Shown: positions 51,188 through 62,018 of the stretch, one piece after another
Position numbering within the stretch: the first letter of the stretch is position 1
How the letters are laid out: each line of letters opens with the position of its first letter
Assembly (NCBI GenBank): GCA_012656075.1
Contig: JAAKBF010000263.1
Location: 1-64,000 of the forward strand
DNA from: Phytophthora hibernalis
Lineage: Eukaryota > Oomycota > Peronosporomycetes > Peronosporales > Peronosporaceae
Direction of reading: 5' to 3'
DNA: 64,000 nucleotides
Notes under the pieces: generated by a model
Database searches by the model: none
The model's input: the letters and a program-made list of their open reading frames with translations, nothing else
Told to the model about the DNA's origin: nothing
Position numbers and translations under genes: made by a program

Positions 51188-52378
51188 ATGAAGGGCCGAT
51201 TCATCGTCAACCCGTTCCAGGAGCTCAACCTCACGTCAGGCGATCGCACCAGTCTCGTAGACCTTGCTAACCAGTGTATCTCCTCTCACCTCGAGCTGTG
51301 TGTCAAGTTCATTGAGTCCAAGGGCAAGGTGAACCCGAGTCACTGGAAGCCTCTCAAGGAGAAAGAAAAACTCAAGGTGTACTCGGAAAGGGCCGAAGGT
51401 GCAGCAGCAGCCGCAGCCTCTGGCGACGAGCCGACCGGTTCGGGGCTACCAATGATTTTCTGTGTTGGCACTAAGGAAGGCAAACTGGACGACCTCATGT
51501 ACGGTGTGATCAGTGAAGACCTGGAGACGATGCGGATGAAGGCTTCATACGTCGACGACTTCAGCGGTGCGGCAGTACTGGACTCTGTTGTGGTGCCAAC
51601 CCTTGAAGACCCGTTCCAGTCGCTGGTGATCAAGTGGATGGAGCTCGACATCCCTTTCCACTCGACCAACCTGGTGAAGAACCGCGACTACGTCTACCTC
51701 GAAGGCACTGGATACGTGACAAGTTCGAGGGGCGAGCGTATGGGTTACCACTTGCTTCACTCGGTGAACTTCGCTCAGACCCACCACCTCCCAAACCGTG
51801 TTCGTGGCAACCTTTCCATAGTGGCCTTGTGGCGCCAAATTGGCAGCAACACGATGGAGTTGTGGGCGACGGGCGTCATGGACCCAGTCGATGATGGCCT
51901 CGTGCGCAGACTTGTGGTGCCCAACATGGCGACTTTGTTCTTGTCCAGTTTGAAGTACGCCTACTGCGGACAAATGCGCAAGCTGGCCTTTATGCTCGAC
52001 AAGAAGTACGAAGAGTCCAAGCTGCACGGCGCCCCGCATCGTAAATCCGTGTGCGTCACGTGCTCGTCACCGATCTCGGGTCGAAAGATTGGAGACTTCG
52101 GCAAGAGCAGCAGCACGTGCAAATTGTGCTTCGGCTTTGTTTGCCACGCGTGCAAGATCGTCCGTAAACTGAGCTTTGTAGACCCTGATCTACTGCTTTC
52201 GCAGCGCAAGGTGACGTTTTGTACGGCGTGTATCAGTGAGGTGACAAGCATGAGCTCCGTGGATGTCGCCCGAGCGTATCTGTTGGCCAGAAAGCGTCAT
52301 CGCGACGCGAACTCAAGCGCTGACAGGGCTTTGTCTTCAGGTGGCAACAGCACAGATCTCTCCACGAGCAGCCATTAA
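51188..52378 (+). CDS. START domain protein with FYVE-like zinc finger
   Basis: Intact, 396 residues from MKGRFIVNPFQELNLTSGD. It has an Ala-rich insert (GAAAAAASGD) before the START-like core, then ASYVDDFSGAAVLDSV, HSTNLVKNRDYVYLEGTGY, GERMGYHLLHSVNF and ATGVMDPVDDGLVRRLVVPN. Finger: CVTCSSPISGRKIGDFGK, CKLC, VCHAC and FCTAC. The C-terminal tail is Ser-rich with SSGGNSTDLSTSSH. It forms a branch with the two next genes, 53100 and 54790. Confidence 0.9.
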   Translation: MKGRFIVNPFQELNLTSGDRTSLVDLANQCISSHLELCVKFIESKGKVNPSHWKPLKEKEKLKVYSERAEGAAAAAASGDEPTGSGLPMIFCVGTKEGKLDDLMYGVISEDLETMRMKASYVDDFSGAAVLDSVVVPTLEDPFQSLVIKWMELDIPFHSTNLVKNRDYVYLEGTGYVTSSRGERMGYHLLHSVNFAQTHHLPNRVRGNLSIVALWRQIGSNTMELWATGVMDPVDDGLVRRLVVPNMATLFLSSLKYAYCGQMRKLAFMLDKKYEESKLHGAPHRKSVCVTCSSPISGRKIGDFGKSSSTCKLCFGFVCHACKIVRKLSFVDPDLLLSQRKVTFCTACISEVTSMSSVDVARAYLLARKRHRDANSSADRALSSGGNSTDLSTSSH

Positions 52379-53099
52379 GACGAAATGAGCGACATGGTTG
52401 TAAGAATTTGAGTGTCGAAAATGAGTCAACTCTAATCTAAGTGTATTTCAAGAGTTGTGATGATAAGTTCTTCTTTCGATCTGCTTTTACGCAAAGTAAG
52501 AGTGGCGACTGCACCGTCCTCAACTTCGAAGGTTAATCTCCTAATGTCCACGTCCATAGCGACTAGAATTCTTCTACAAGTAATGCTTGCTGCGGGACAC
52601 CAACGACAATGATAGAGAGAGTTGAATCGCTCGCTCATCCATGTTGAAGCCAAAAGATCACTCGCCAGGATAGGCATTTGAACAGCGGGTGACTGTATAT
52701 GTCTGCCCCTACCTCAAGAGGGATCGCATCTGCTCGCCCAGTACATGTGCATGTATCAAAGAGTCTTTGGTCTCGATGCGATGACCTTTTCAAAGACAGC
52801 ATATGGGGTCACGTACTTGTTTTGACTCGTTTTATGAGATGGAAAGAGGAATAGGACGTCGACCCAGCTGACACTTGATGCGATTCTTGATCTGTTTGAG
52901 CCCCCAAACCTCGACGGCCTTACCCGATTTGGATTCGAGTGCGAGGGCATATGTCAAACAGCCATCAAGTGCGTATGATTTGTTCCGTCTTGTACTGACC
53001 CGAGCTTTGTTTCTCTGATTCTGCTCTCCATTTCATTCCTACTCTTGCTCGATATCAACCACTTCAGTCTTTTCTTCGGTGTCTACGCTTTCGACAACC
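52379..53099. other. Intergenic, upstream of a START-FYVE gene
   Basis: No gene recognised. A short minus-strand frame (52432-52677) has no motif. Confidence 0.45.
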
Positions 53100-54289
53100 A
53101 TGAAGGGCCGATTCATCGTCAATCCGTTCCAGGAGCTCAACCTGACAGCTACCGACCGCACCAGCCTCGAAGACCTGGCAAACCAGTGCATCACCAGCAA
53201 CCTCCAGCTGTGTATGAACTACATGTCGAGTTCGAGACGATCGGTGGACCCGCAGCACTGGAAGCCTCTCAAGGAGAGGGAAAGCTCAAGGTTTATACCG
53301 AACGCCCCGAAGGAGCAGCGGCCGCAGCTGCTGCTGGTAACGAAGCAACCGGATCGGGACTTCCCATGATCCTGTGTGTCGGTACTATGGAGGGCAAGCT
53401 CGAAGACCTACTTTTCGGTGTTATCAGTGAAGACTTGGAGACGATGCGCGTGAAAGCCTCGTATGTGGAGGATTTCAGTGGTGCTGCTGTCCTTGACTCC
53501 GTCGTGCTACCAACACTCGAGGATCCGTTCCAGTCGCTGGTGATCAAGTGGATGGAGCTCGATATCCCTTTCCACTCGACCAACCTGGTGAAGAACCGCG
53601 ACTATGTCTACCTCGAAGGCACGGGCTACATCCAGAACGAGAAAGGCGAACGCATGGGTTACCACTTGCTGCACTCGGTCAACTTCCCGCAAACCCACAA
53701 CCTTCCGAATCGTATTCGTGGTAACCTCTCCATCATCGGCTTTTGGCGTCAGATCGGAGCCAACACGATGGAAATGTACGCCACCGGCGTCATGGACCCT
53801 GTCGACTCCGGTCTAGTGCGCAAACTTGTGGTGCCGAATATGGCGAACGTCTTTCTCTCCACTCTGAAATACGCTTACTGCGGTCAGATGCGCAAGTTGT
53901 CCTTCATGTTGGAGAAAGCATACACGGATTCAAAGCTGCACGGCGCCCCGAACAAAAAGAGTATTTGCGTCACGTGTTCGTCGCCTATCAGCGGTCGTCG
54001 ACTCGGCGACTTTGGCAAGAGCAACAGCACGTGCAAGATTTGCTTCGGCTTCGTGTGCCACGCGTGCATGGTTGTTCGCAAGTTGAGCTTCGTGGACCCG
54101 GACTTGTTGCTATCCCAGCGTAAGGTGACATTTTGCACCACGTGCATCAGTTCTGTTACCAGTGTGAGCTCCGTGGATTGCGCACGAGCACAAATGCTCA
54201 AGAACCACAAGGTCAACCACTCCAGTCTCGAGCAAACCCTGTCGTCCGACGGAAACAGTACCGATTATTCGTACTCAAGCAACCACTAA
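53100..54289 (+). CDS. START domain protein with FYVE-like zinc finger (one frameshift)
   Basis: Start MKGRFIVNPFQELNLTATD, nearly the same as the gene 1.9 kb upstream. With one A added at 53281-53283 the protein is 396 residues, exactly the length of that neighbour. It shares the Ala-rich insert (GAAAAAAAGNEATGSG), HSTNLVKNRDYVYLEGTGY, GERMGYHLLHSVNF and the finger CVTCSSPISGRRLGDFGK, CKIC, VCHAC and FCTTC. The tail is SSDGNSTDYSYSSNH. It is a recent tandem duplicate. Confidence 0.88.
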
Positions 54290-54789
54290 GGCCCGTGCTT
54301 AAGACGCAGTATTAGAGACCTAGGTACTGCGTAGTATTGTTGATATTTTGTGCATGCGCACAGCACAGCACATTGCTCTCATTTTCTTTTAATTAAACAA
54401 GACTGTTTTGCGATTTTTGATTTGGTTTTGTCAATGTATTTTGTGTTGCTGACCTACATGTAACTTACATGATGTACAGTAAGTGAGCAAATTGTTCTGT
54501 GATCTTCCTACACTTATGACCCACGAACAATAGGGATAAGTACACCAGGTACTGCCCAGGTGTGTTTTTGGAAACTGTTGTTTTTGGAAACTGTTGAGCC
54601 TCCGTTCTCGTAAATTGAAGTCGTACGAAGTATTCTTATCTGTCGTCCTGGTCGCGACCTGTTGTCTGATCTAGATTACATGGCTGTGTTTGACCTTCGC
54701 GTGAACTCCAACGCGAAACGATTCCTCGGACATCAGTTCTCGAATCACCTCGTTCTTCTAACAAGTAAACAATCTCAGCTCAAGCAACC
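54290..54789. other. Intergenic spacer with a short direct repeat
   Basis: AT-rich. The sequence TTTTTGGAAACTGTTG is repeated in tandem at about 54565-54595. No gene. Confidence 0.5.
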
Positions 54790-55970
54790 ATGGTGAAAGG
54801 GAGATTCATCGTCAATCCATTCACCGAGTTAGCTCTCAACGAGCACGACCATGTGCAGCTCAAAGAACTGGCCAATACGCTCATCTTGTCCAACCTCGAG
54901 AAGTACACGACGTACCAGGACGAGAAGAAGAAGGAGTGGATTCACGACGCTGGAAGCTCTGCAAGCAACGCCAAGGAATCAAAATGTACGTCGAGCGACA
55001 AGGAACCGCCAAGTCTGGGGAGAACCTCACCGGCAACGGTTTGCCGTTGATTTGGGGCATCGGGAACAAGGAAGGCAAATTCGATGACTTGATGTATGGT
55101 CTGGTGAGTCCGACACTGGAGGGAATGCGTATCAAGGCTTCATACGTTGACGACTTCAGTGGCGCTGCTGTGCTCGATAGTATCGTCGAACCTTCACTGG
55201 AAGAACCTTTCCAAGCTCTGATTGTCAAGTGGATGGAGGTCGACATCCCATTCGCCTCGACAAATCTTGTTAAGAATCGCGACTACGTTTACATCGACGC
55301 CACAGGCTTCATTCGCTGGAGGAACGGCGAACGCTTGGCGTATCACCTTATGCACTCGGTGAACTTCCCGAAAACGCCGGATCTTCCCAACCGCATTCGA
55401 GGCAACATGTCAGCTATGGCTTTTTGGCGTCAAGTGGGCCCCAACACGATGGAGTTATTCGGTACTGCAGTTATGGACCCGGGTGGTGACATGATCAAGA
55501 TGATCGCCGTCCCCAACATGGCTGGCGTCTTCTTCTGCACGTTGAAGTACGCGTACTGCGGCCAGATGAAGAAGCTGGCGTTCATGCTCGACAAGAAATA
55601 CGCCGAGTCCAAAATGCACGGTGCACCCCACAAGAAGAACGTCTGCGTGACTTGCTCAGCACCGATCACCGGTCGCAGACTTGGTGACTTTGGCAAGAGC
55701 GACAGCACGTGCAAGCTCTGCTTCGGGTTCGTGTGTCACGCCTGCAAAATCGTCCGCAAGTTGAGTTTCGTGGACCCGGACTTGTTGCTTTCGCAACGCA
55801 AGGTGACTTTCTGCACTGGATGCATCAGTGAGGTAACGAGTATGAGCTCGGCTGATGTCGCGCGTGCTCAGATGTTGGCATCTGGTAAGATCCACCGGGC
55901 TCCTTCACGGCTGCAGTCATCGATTTCATCGGACGGTATCAGTACGGCCAGCATGGCCTCGGATTTCTAG
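54790..55970 (+). CDS. START domain protein with FYVE-like zinc finger (one frameshift)
   Basis: Start MVKGRFIVNPFTELALNEHD. With one base added near 54931-54940 the protein is 393 residues. START-like core with IKASYVDDFSGAAVLDSIVE, NLVKNRDYVYIDATGF, GERLAYHLMHSVNFPK and RVRGN-like RIRGNMSAMAFWRQ. Finger: CVTCSAPITGRRLGDFGK, CKLC, VCHAC and FCTGC. The Ala-rich insert of its two neighbours is replaced by a short Gly/Asn stretch. It is the last plus-strand member of the array. Confidence 0.86.
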
Positions 55971-56096
55971 GTCTCCTGCTCGACATGGCACTGCACTATT
56001 GGCATTTACTAGGGAACTACTAACAAATACGTTTGTTTTCCTTGTAAACTAAAACTGGCCACTACAACCGGTGCCTCCATTTCCAACAAGAGCCTT

Positions 56097-56301
56097 CGTG
56101 ACGAGGATGTTTATCAAAAGGGACCGGGTTTACATCACGATTTATCCAAAGAGACCGTGTCTGGAATCCTGCTCAATGATTGGAGGAAATTATTGTGCGC
56201 ATTCCACGCCCAGTGCCGCTACGGCTCCCAGCAACATGATGTCGATCCACTTCTCCAGCAGTGTGCGCACGCCCGCTAGCGAGTGCGGCAGCTTGAACAC
56301 A
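56097..56301 (-). repeat. 204-bp inverted repeat, left copy
   Basis: Reverse complement of 59403-59605 with four substitutions and one 2-nt indel. Part of it is the C-terminal coding end of the uronate isomerase pseudogene (PHSLAGVRTLLEKWIDIM). At the place where the right copy has the stop TAG after IDIM, this copy has TTG. Confidence 0.9.
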
Positions 56302-56393
56302 AAATAGAATCCAAATTTGGTTATAACTCACAATAATCTATTTAAAGTACAAGTTACATGTGGATATTATAGCTCATTTTTCGTTTCTATACG

Positions 56394-58555
56394 ATGAGTT
56401 CCCCCACTCTGGACTTGTTCAACCTGCATGGTAGGAGTACCATTCAAATGCACGACAGCTTTCCCCGTTTAAAAGCTTGGAGCAAGTTTCTGAAAGATTT
56501 CGCGTTGAATGAGAACAAGTCTGTGCATCTATCGAAGAATGTTAAACAGGGGGATCTAAGAAGACATGGGTATGTACTGACGCCGACTGTCCTTGGTATG
56601 TTATCCTTTCGTTCCGTCCAAAACCACAAACGAGCAAGCAGTCAAAACTGAGCCATATCCCGCCATCATCCTGGTTTGTCAGTGCTCTGTGTCTTGCCCA
56701 CTCTGATATATGTTCAAGTTTGGGCTCATGTTCAACCCGACAATTGAAGGAGACAAAAGGATTCAAGGCTAGTTTGGTAGATGGCCTAAGTTGTGCGCGA
56801 GAGCGAGTGGTTAATTCAGCTCGTGAATTTGATGGCCTGGACGTGACGCACATGCAAGCTGCCGTATACAAAGCGATTACCCAGGCCAAAACAGCCCGTC
56901 GCCAGAAAGCTCAAGATGCATACAAAACACTTGTCAGTTGGCTCCACGTTTTCTCTGAAAACATCTTGGATCGCGCGTGTGTTGTCAAGTTGATACACTG
57001 GGTCGATTTTTGCGATGCTTTCTTTCGATCGGCACGTTAGTTGAAAACAAACACTTGCTAATTCCAGTCTACGAGGTCGACGGCACGTATATGAAAAATC
57101 CTGAATACAACGGGATGTGTGCTACTCATTGGGCACGATGAAACAAACAGAATGTGCCACTTGCAATTGGTTTTATTCACAAGGAGACTACGGATAACTT
57201 TGCTTGGTTCTTCGCTTTCTGTTTCGCTGCCGGTATCGATCTATCCAATGTGGCCGTCTTTAGTGACCGCGGAAAGCAGCTAAATGCTCAAGTGCTGCTT
57301 GAGCGAATTTCATTGAAAATGAATTTGAAGTTTTGTAGTCTTCATGTCGCCTTCAATGTAGCGTCAAGGTTCCGTCTCAGCGAATCGGACAAGGCGATGT
57401 CTCGGATACTTGTGCAAAAATTGCAGCAAGTCTCGACTCGTACTCAATATGAATCTGTACTACTTGACATTCGTGAAGCCTTCCCCGCTCCCATCAAGCC
57501 AGGAACTGCTGATGAAGAATTTTTCAGTGACTATCTTAAAAGATTCATCCTACCAGTTGGACGTTGATGGGCAACTATTGTCTTTCAGTGGCCGAAGTGG
57601 AATGGTTCCAGAACGATTGGCCTAATACATCGGCGTTCGGGGACCCTCTGCCTTTATTTGGAGTCAAGACAACGAGTGCGGTTGAAGGTCAAAACAATGC
57701 GCTGTTATCATCCGGGCTACGAGATAGTTTTCCGCAGACTGCGCTTGAAATATTTTGCAAGGAAGCTATTACAACTTTGGTTAGCAAACGCGACCAGGCT
57801 CATGCGGAGTGACATTATGCTTGGCGAGTCGCCAAGCATAATGTCACTCCACGCGAAGAAGCTGTACGACCTGGAACAAGGACGAAGGTCTCATCAATCA
57901 GTATTAGTGCAGCCGAACGCACGACTCACTGTTACGGAATAAAATCCACTTACCGTTGACGGCTCCATTGCACGCGATACTCGAGTTTTCGAAGTAAACC
58001 TGGCTTCCAAAACGTGTACACGCTGTCGTGTTCGTGAACATCTTTTAGTTCCTTGTCGTCATCTCCTCGCTGCCAATCGTCACATGGTCATTAAACACAA
58101 CGTGGTAAAGCCGAGCACCGAGTCATTCTTCTTTCCAGCGTACACTCTGCAAACGTATGAAGCCACATTTCAACAAATAAACCTTGGATTGCCTCTAGAA
58201 AGCGAATTAAAGCATGACAACCTCGTACAACCATCGCCGCTGTATCGGCAAGCAGGGGGAATCCGAGCCTACTGCGACCGCGGACTGAGAAAGCCAAGCG
58301 TCAAAAAGAATTCGCAGTAACGGTGAATCTCGCTGCAACAGCAAAAGAAGTGATTCATTATTGCAGCACACGTCCGTCGTCGACGCAACAGCGTTAAACT
58401 CATTTTATGAGGACGACATACGTGGTCACGTACCCACTCAACGAAACGAATACCATTGCAGCATTTGCAAAAGCGCAGATCACAACGCTGCTCGCTGCAC
58501 GCAACCATCAGCTGAAGTAGAAGATCCGGTCGAAGGAATAGTCCCAGGCATATAG
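56394..58555 (+). pseudogene. MULE (Mutator-like) transposase, degenerate
   Basis: Pieces in several plus-strand frames keep the order of a MULE transposase. There is an N-terminal region, then the catalytic DDE start VYEVDGTYMKNPEYNG, then LAIGFIHKETTDNFAWFF and VAVFSDRGKQL with the second Asp, then FCSLHVAFNVASRF, then TSAVEGQNNALLSSG with the Glu. A SWIM-type zinc finger, CTRCRVREHLLVPCRHLLAA, follows, and a CCHC knuckle, CSICKSADHNAARC, ends it. Stops and shifts are scattered through it, and a palindrome lies at 57806-57850. No transposase can be made. Confidence 0.82.
57806..57850. repeat. 45-bp perfect palindrome in the MULE gene
   Basis: Left arm 57806-57827, one central G at 57828, right arm 57829-57850. 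The arms are exactly complementary over 22 bases. The right arm fits the MULE reading frame (HYAWRVAKHNVTP spans both arms), with a TGA just before it. Confidence 0.92.
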
Positions 58556-58743
58556 GTAGTAGGGATCAGTCCGTTTGTGGTGTGTGGGGTTGCGCATCTA
58601 TACGATTCTTAACCACAGGTAACATCCTACACACACCGAAAGAATTAAATTTGAATTTCAAACGACCGCCATTCAATTTGTAGATAAAATACGTACGCAT
58701 TAATCGGACCCTGTCGGTTGTCGGCGCCGAGCATCATGGTACG

Positions 58744-59472
58744 ATTCTTCGACATTTCTTCGGGGAAGCATTGGTAGATCTACACCAGCTTCTGCGCAAC
58801 CACCAGACCACAGAGTTCCTGGCCATCAAAGAAGAAGTAGCGACGTTCGTCCGCGAAGCCGTCGCCAGCGTGCAGATCATCGATGTGCACACGCACCTGT
58901 TTCCTCCAAGCCACGGCAAACTTATGCTGTAGGGAGTCGACGAGCTGCTGACCTACCACTACCTCGTGGCTGAGTTTCTGCAGACGGCGCCCATGCAGGT
59001 GGAGGAGTTCAACTCGTACCCGAAGGAGAAGCAGGCCGGTCTCTTCTGGTAGCACCTGTTCGTAGACCGCTCGCCCGTGTCGGAGGCGTGCCGTGGTGTG
59101 CTGACGACGCTGCACTTGCTGGGACTGGACGACTTGGTGGCGAAGCGCGACCTCCGCGCCATCCAGCAGTGGTTCAAACAGCAGGATCCCGAGGAGTACG
59201 TGGACACAGTGTTCCGCCTGTCGGGTCTCAAGTACGCCGTGATGACGAACATCCCGTTTGAGCCGGAGGAGGCTCGCCACTGGCTGGGCGATCTAGCCAC
59301 GAATACGCCGCCGCCCGCGTGGTCGCGCAAGTACTTCCGCTCTGCGTTGCGCGTGGATCAGATCCTGCTTGGTGACTGGGCGTCCATCGGCCCGACGCTG
59401 GATGTGTTCAAGCTGCCGCACTCGCTAGCCGGCGTGCGCACACTGCTGGAGAAGTGGATCGACATCATGTAG
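58744..59472 (+). pseudogene. Uronate isomerase-like pseudogene, two TAG stops, truncated
   Basis: One frame from about 58744 keeps clear uronate isomerase (amidohydrolase) features: IIDVHTHLFPPSHGKLML with the metal-binding HxH, VDELLTYHYLVAEFLQ, LFVDRSPVSEACRGVLTTLH, LGLDDLVAKRDL and YAVMTNIPFEPEEARHW. The frame is broken by TAG at 58930-58932 and TAG at 59050-59052, where relatives would have Trp-Gly and a residue before HLFV. It ends with a third TAG at 59470 after DIM, only about half of the family length. Uronate isomerases convert glucuronate or galacturonate in sugar-acid catabolism and are mostly bacterial, so the origin may be lateral. Its third-position GC is higher than that of the neighbouring MULE. 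Confidence 0.7.
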
Positions 59473-59605
59473 CTGGGAGCCGTAGCGGCACTGGGCGTGG
59501 AATGCGCACAATAATTTCCTCCAATCACTGAACAGGATTCCAGACACGGTCTTTGGATAAATCGTGATGTAAACCCGGTCCCTTTTGATAAACATCCTCG
59601 TCACG
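59403..59605 (+). repeat. 203-bp inverted repeat, right copy
   Basis: Partner of 56097-56301. It covers the last ~22 codons of the isomerase pseudogene and 133 bp beyond. The two copies bracket the dead MULE and the isomerase. No target-site duplication is visible outside them. Confidence 0.9.
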
Positions 59606-59919
59606 ATCAGGATCATAGTTGCCGGCTGGCTCCTGCTTTCGATGACGTGCATCAATTTGCTTGAACTGACACGAAATTGGGAGGTGCTAACTCACGTTCG
59701 AAATGGGACTTCAGAGATGCATAGCTAAATCCTTGATCGCCATCCAAGTTTCGCGTTTCGGTATGGGAGGGAAAGTCCGAAGAGGTTGCAGCATAACTTG
59801 GGGAAGATCGAACTTTGAAAGAAATTATTAAATATCTCTTGTGCACATGCTGCATCCAATAACGCATTTGAACCGTGTTCATTGAGCAACGAACATATAC
59901 AACTTGGAACATCGTTTGA

Positions 59920-61112
59920 CTAGCCAAAAAGGGACGACTGTGACGCAGTGTCCGATTGTGAAGACGTCGAAAACGCTTTGTATGCACGATAACCCGTCGC
60001 TTGGTCTTTTGCAGCTTCCTTTGCATCCCGTTTCGTCGCCTCATGGACACATTTCGCGCAAAAAGAGATCTTGCGTTGAATTAGCTGATCATCCAGAGTG
60101 ATGAAGCTGATTCTCTTGCGAATTCTGCAGGAGTAGCACACGCAGCCATAGCACAATTTGCAAGTGCTAGATCCTATGACCCCTCTGATCCCGGAGGTCA
60201 CGTCCTTCGTGCACATGGTACACTTCTCGTTGTTTATTTGGGTTCGACGCTCGATCGCTGAGTGTCGGTGCTGCAACATCCACGATAATTTCTTCAACTG
60301 CCCACAGTACACGTAGTTCGTCGCAGAAAGCAGCGCCTCAGCACATACCTGAATCGACAGGAATCGTGCGATTTTGCCACCCGGAACCACTGTACCTTGC
60401 GCGTAAATGTCGATAGTATTTTGCTCGATTTGCCGGAAGAAGCCGAATACTGAAAGGTTTGCTCGGATAATGCCCGGAAGCGGCTTGGTCTGCGGGAAGT
60501 CGATCGAGTGCAGCAAATGGTAGCCAACACGCTCCCCACTGGCGAAACGGAGAGTACCCGTTGCCTCGATGTACACGAAATCGCGGCTCTTGACTAGACT
60601 TGTCGACTGGAACGGCAAGTCAATCGTCATCCATTTGATAACAAGCGAACGGAACGGTTCTTCCTCGCTTGGTTTCACCACTGGACACAACACCGCAGCA
60701 CCGTCGAGATCATGCACATACGAACCCTTGATGCGCATGATGTCCAGTGTGGGGTTCACGACACCAAACATGAGATCATCCAGATCACCCACCAGTGATC
60801 CTACACTCAGCACAACTGGTAAATCTTTCTTGGGCATGTCACCATTCTTTTCATTGGCCGGGTTCCATGACTCGAATCCCGCATCTCGACGTTCTTTCCA
60901 CTACGTTCTGCATACACGTGTTGACTGTCCTTGGTCCTGACATGTTTCCAACGCTGGTCATCCACTTTCTGCTTGTCGACGACAACGAAGTCTTCGTATT
61001 GCTGGAAATAATCCTGCACGAATCCGTCGACGAGCTCAATCAACTGCACGCGTTCTTCCTCCGACACATGAAGCTCCGGGTACGGACTGGCGGCGAATCG
61101 GTCTCTTGGCAT
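59920..61112 (-). CDS. START domain protein with FYVE-like zinc finger (one frameshift)
   Basis: From the Met at 61112 (MPRDRFAASPYPELHVSEEE), with one base added at TT 60892-60893 (plus strand), the protein is 397 residues. START-like core with IMRIKGSYVHDLDGAAVLCP, STSLVKSRDFVYIEATGTLR, GERVGYHLLHSIDFPQ and IIRANLSVFGFFRQ. Finger: CTMC, CKLC, VCYSC and FCAKC. The tail is Ser/Thr-rich. It reads against the array and lies beyond the MULE and isomerase block, so an inversion or separate duplication placed it there. Confidence 0.86.
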
Positions 61113-62018
61113 CGTCGACGTGAGGTTGTTGGTATCGGAGCAGCAAATTGACGACTGCTGAACCAACTTCCACAGTTTGTGGCAACGGTTCCCATCGTTT
61201 GCTCATGAGATTGGGAACGTGCGCGAGGTTTGACCGGGTTTCGACCGAGGACCCATACGATGTTGACGCCAAGGCTGCGGCTGGTAAACTTATGAGATGG
61301 TATCTGTCAGATGGTGAAGGTCGGTCGATCTTATCGGAAGTTATCTTAACGTTACCGTAAGATTCGTTCGTATCCGACGACAGAAGGCGGTAAACACATG
61401 CATTAACAGTAATTTCACACAGCAAATCATTTGACTTGGCAAATGTATTGTTTTGACCTACCTTGCGTCGTGATAAGACATAAAAACCTCCAATAATTTA
61501 TGAATGACCAGCTTGGCTGGGCGCCCGCAGTTCGCTTCGCTCACGATATAGAGATAGAGCCTCCGGCCTCACGTGTTGCCCTCACGCTTTCGTCTCCGGC
61601 GGGGCCTCTGCCCCTGCCTTCGCCGTGACGCTGCGGGAACGTGCAGTGTTAGGTTGGTGCTATGTCCAACCACGTCGCCCACCCCACTGTGTGTTATCCC
61701 AAGATTTTTGTGTGCCAGTACTATTTTCTGGTATCCGACCAGGACTTGTGTTATTATTATTTTAATATTAAAATAATACCGTAACTTACGCGAGTACATG
61801 CTGAACGCCGTGGATATTAATTGACATTTCTGAAAAACACAAATGTTGATTTTTGAGTAAAACATTCGAAATATTAAAATATTTTAATATTTCAAAATTT
61901 TATTTTATTTTTAAAATACCTCTGCAGCAGAGGGGTGTTTCAAGCTGACCCAGGAAAATCTATCCGTGGTCGGAATTTTATTTTTATTACGTGACTTTTC
62001 AAACAAAAATCTGTCAAA
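61113..62018. other. Intergenic, AT-rich with palindromes
   Basis: The 26-bp perfect palindrome around ATATTAAAATATTTTAATAT lies at 61868-61893, and TTTTAATATTAAAA at about 61759. No gene. Confidence 0.5.
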
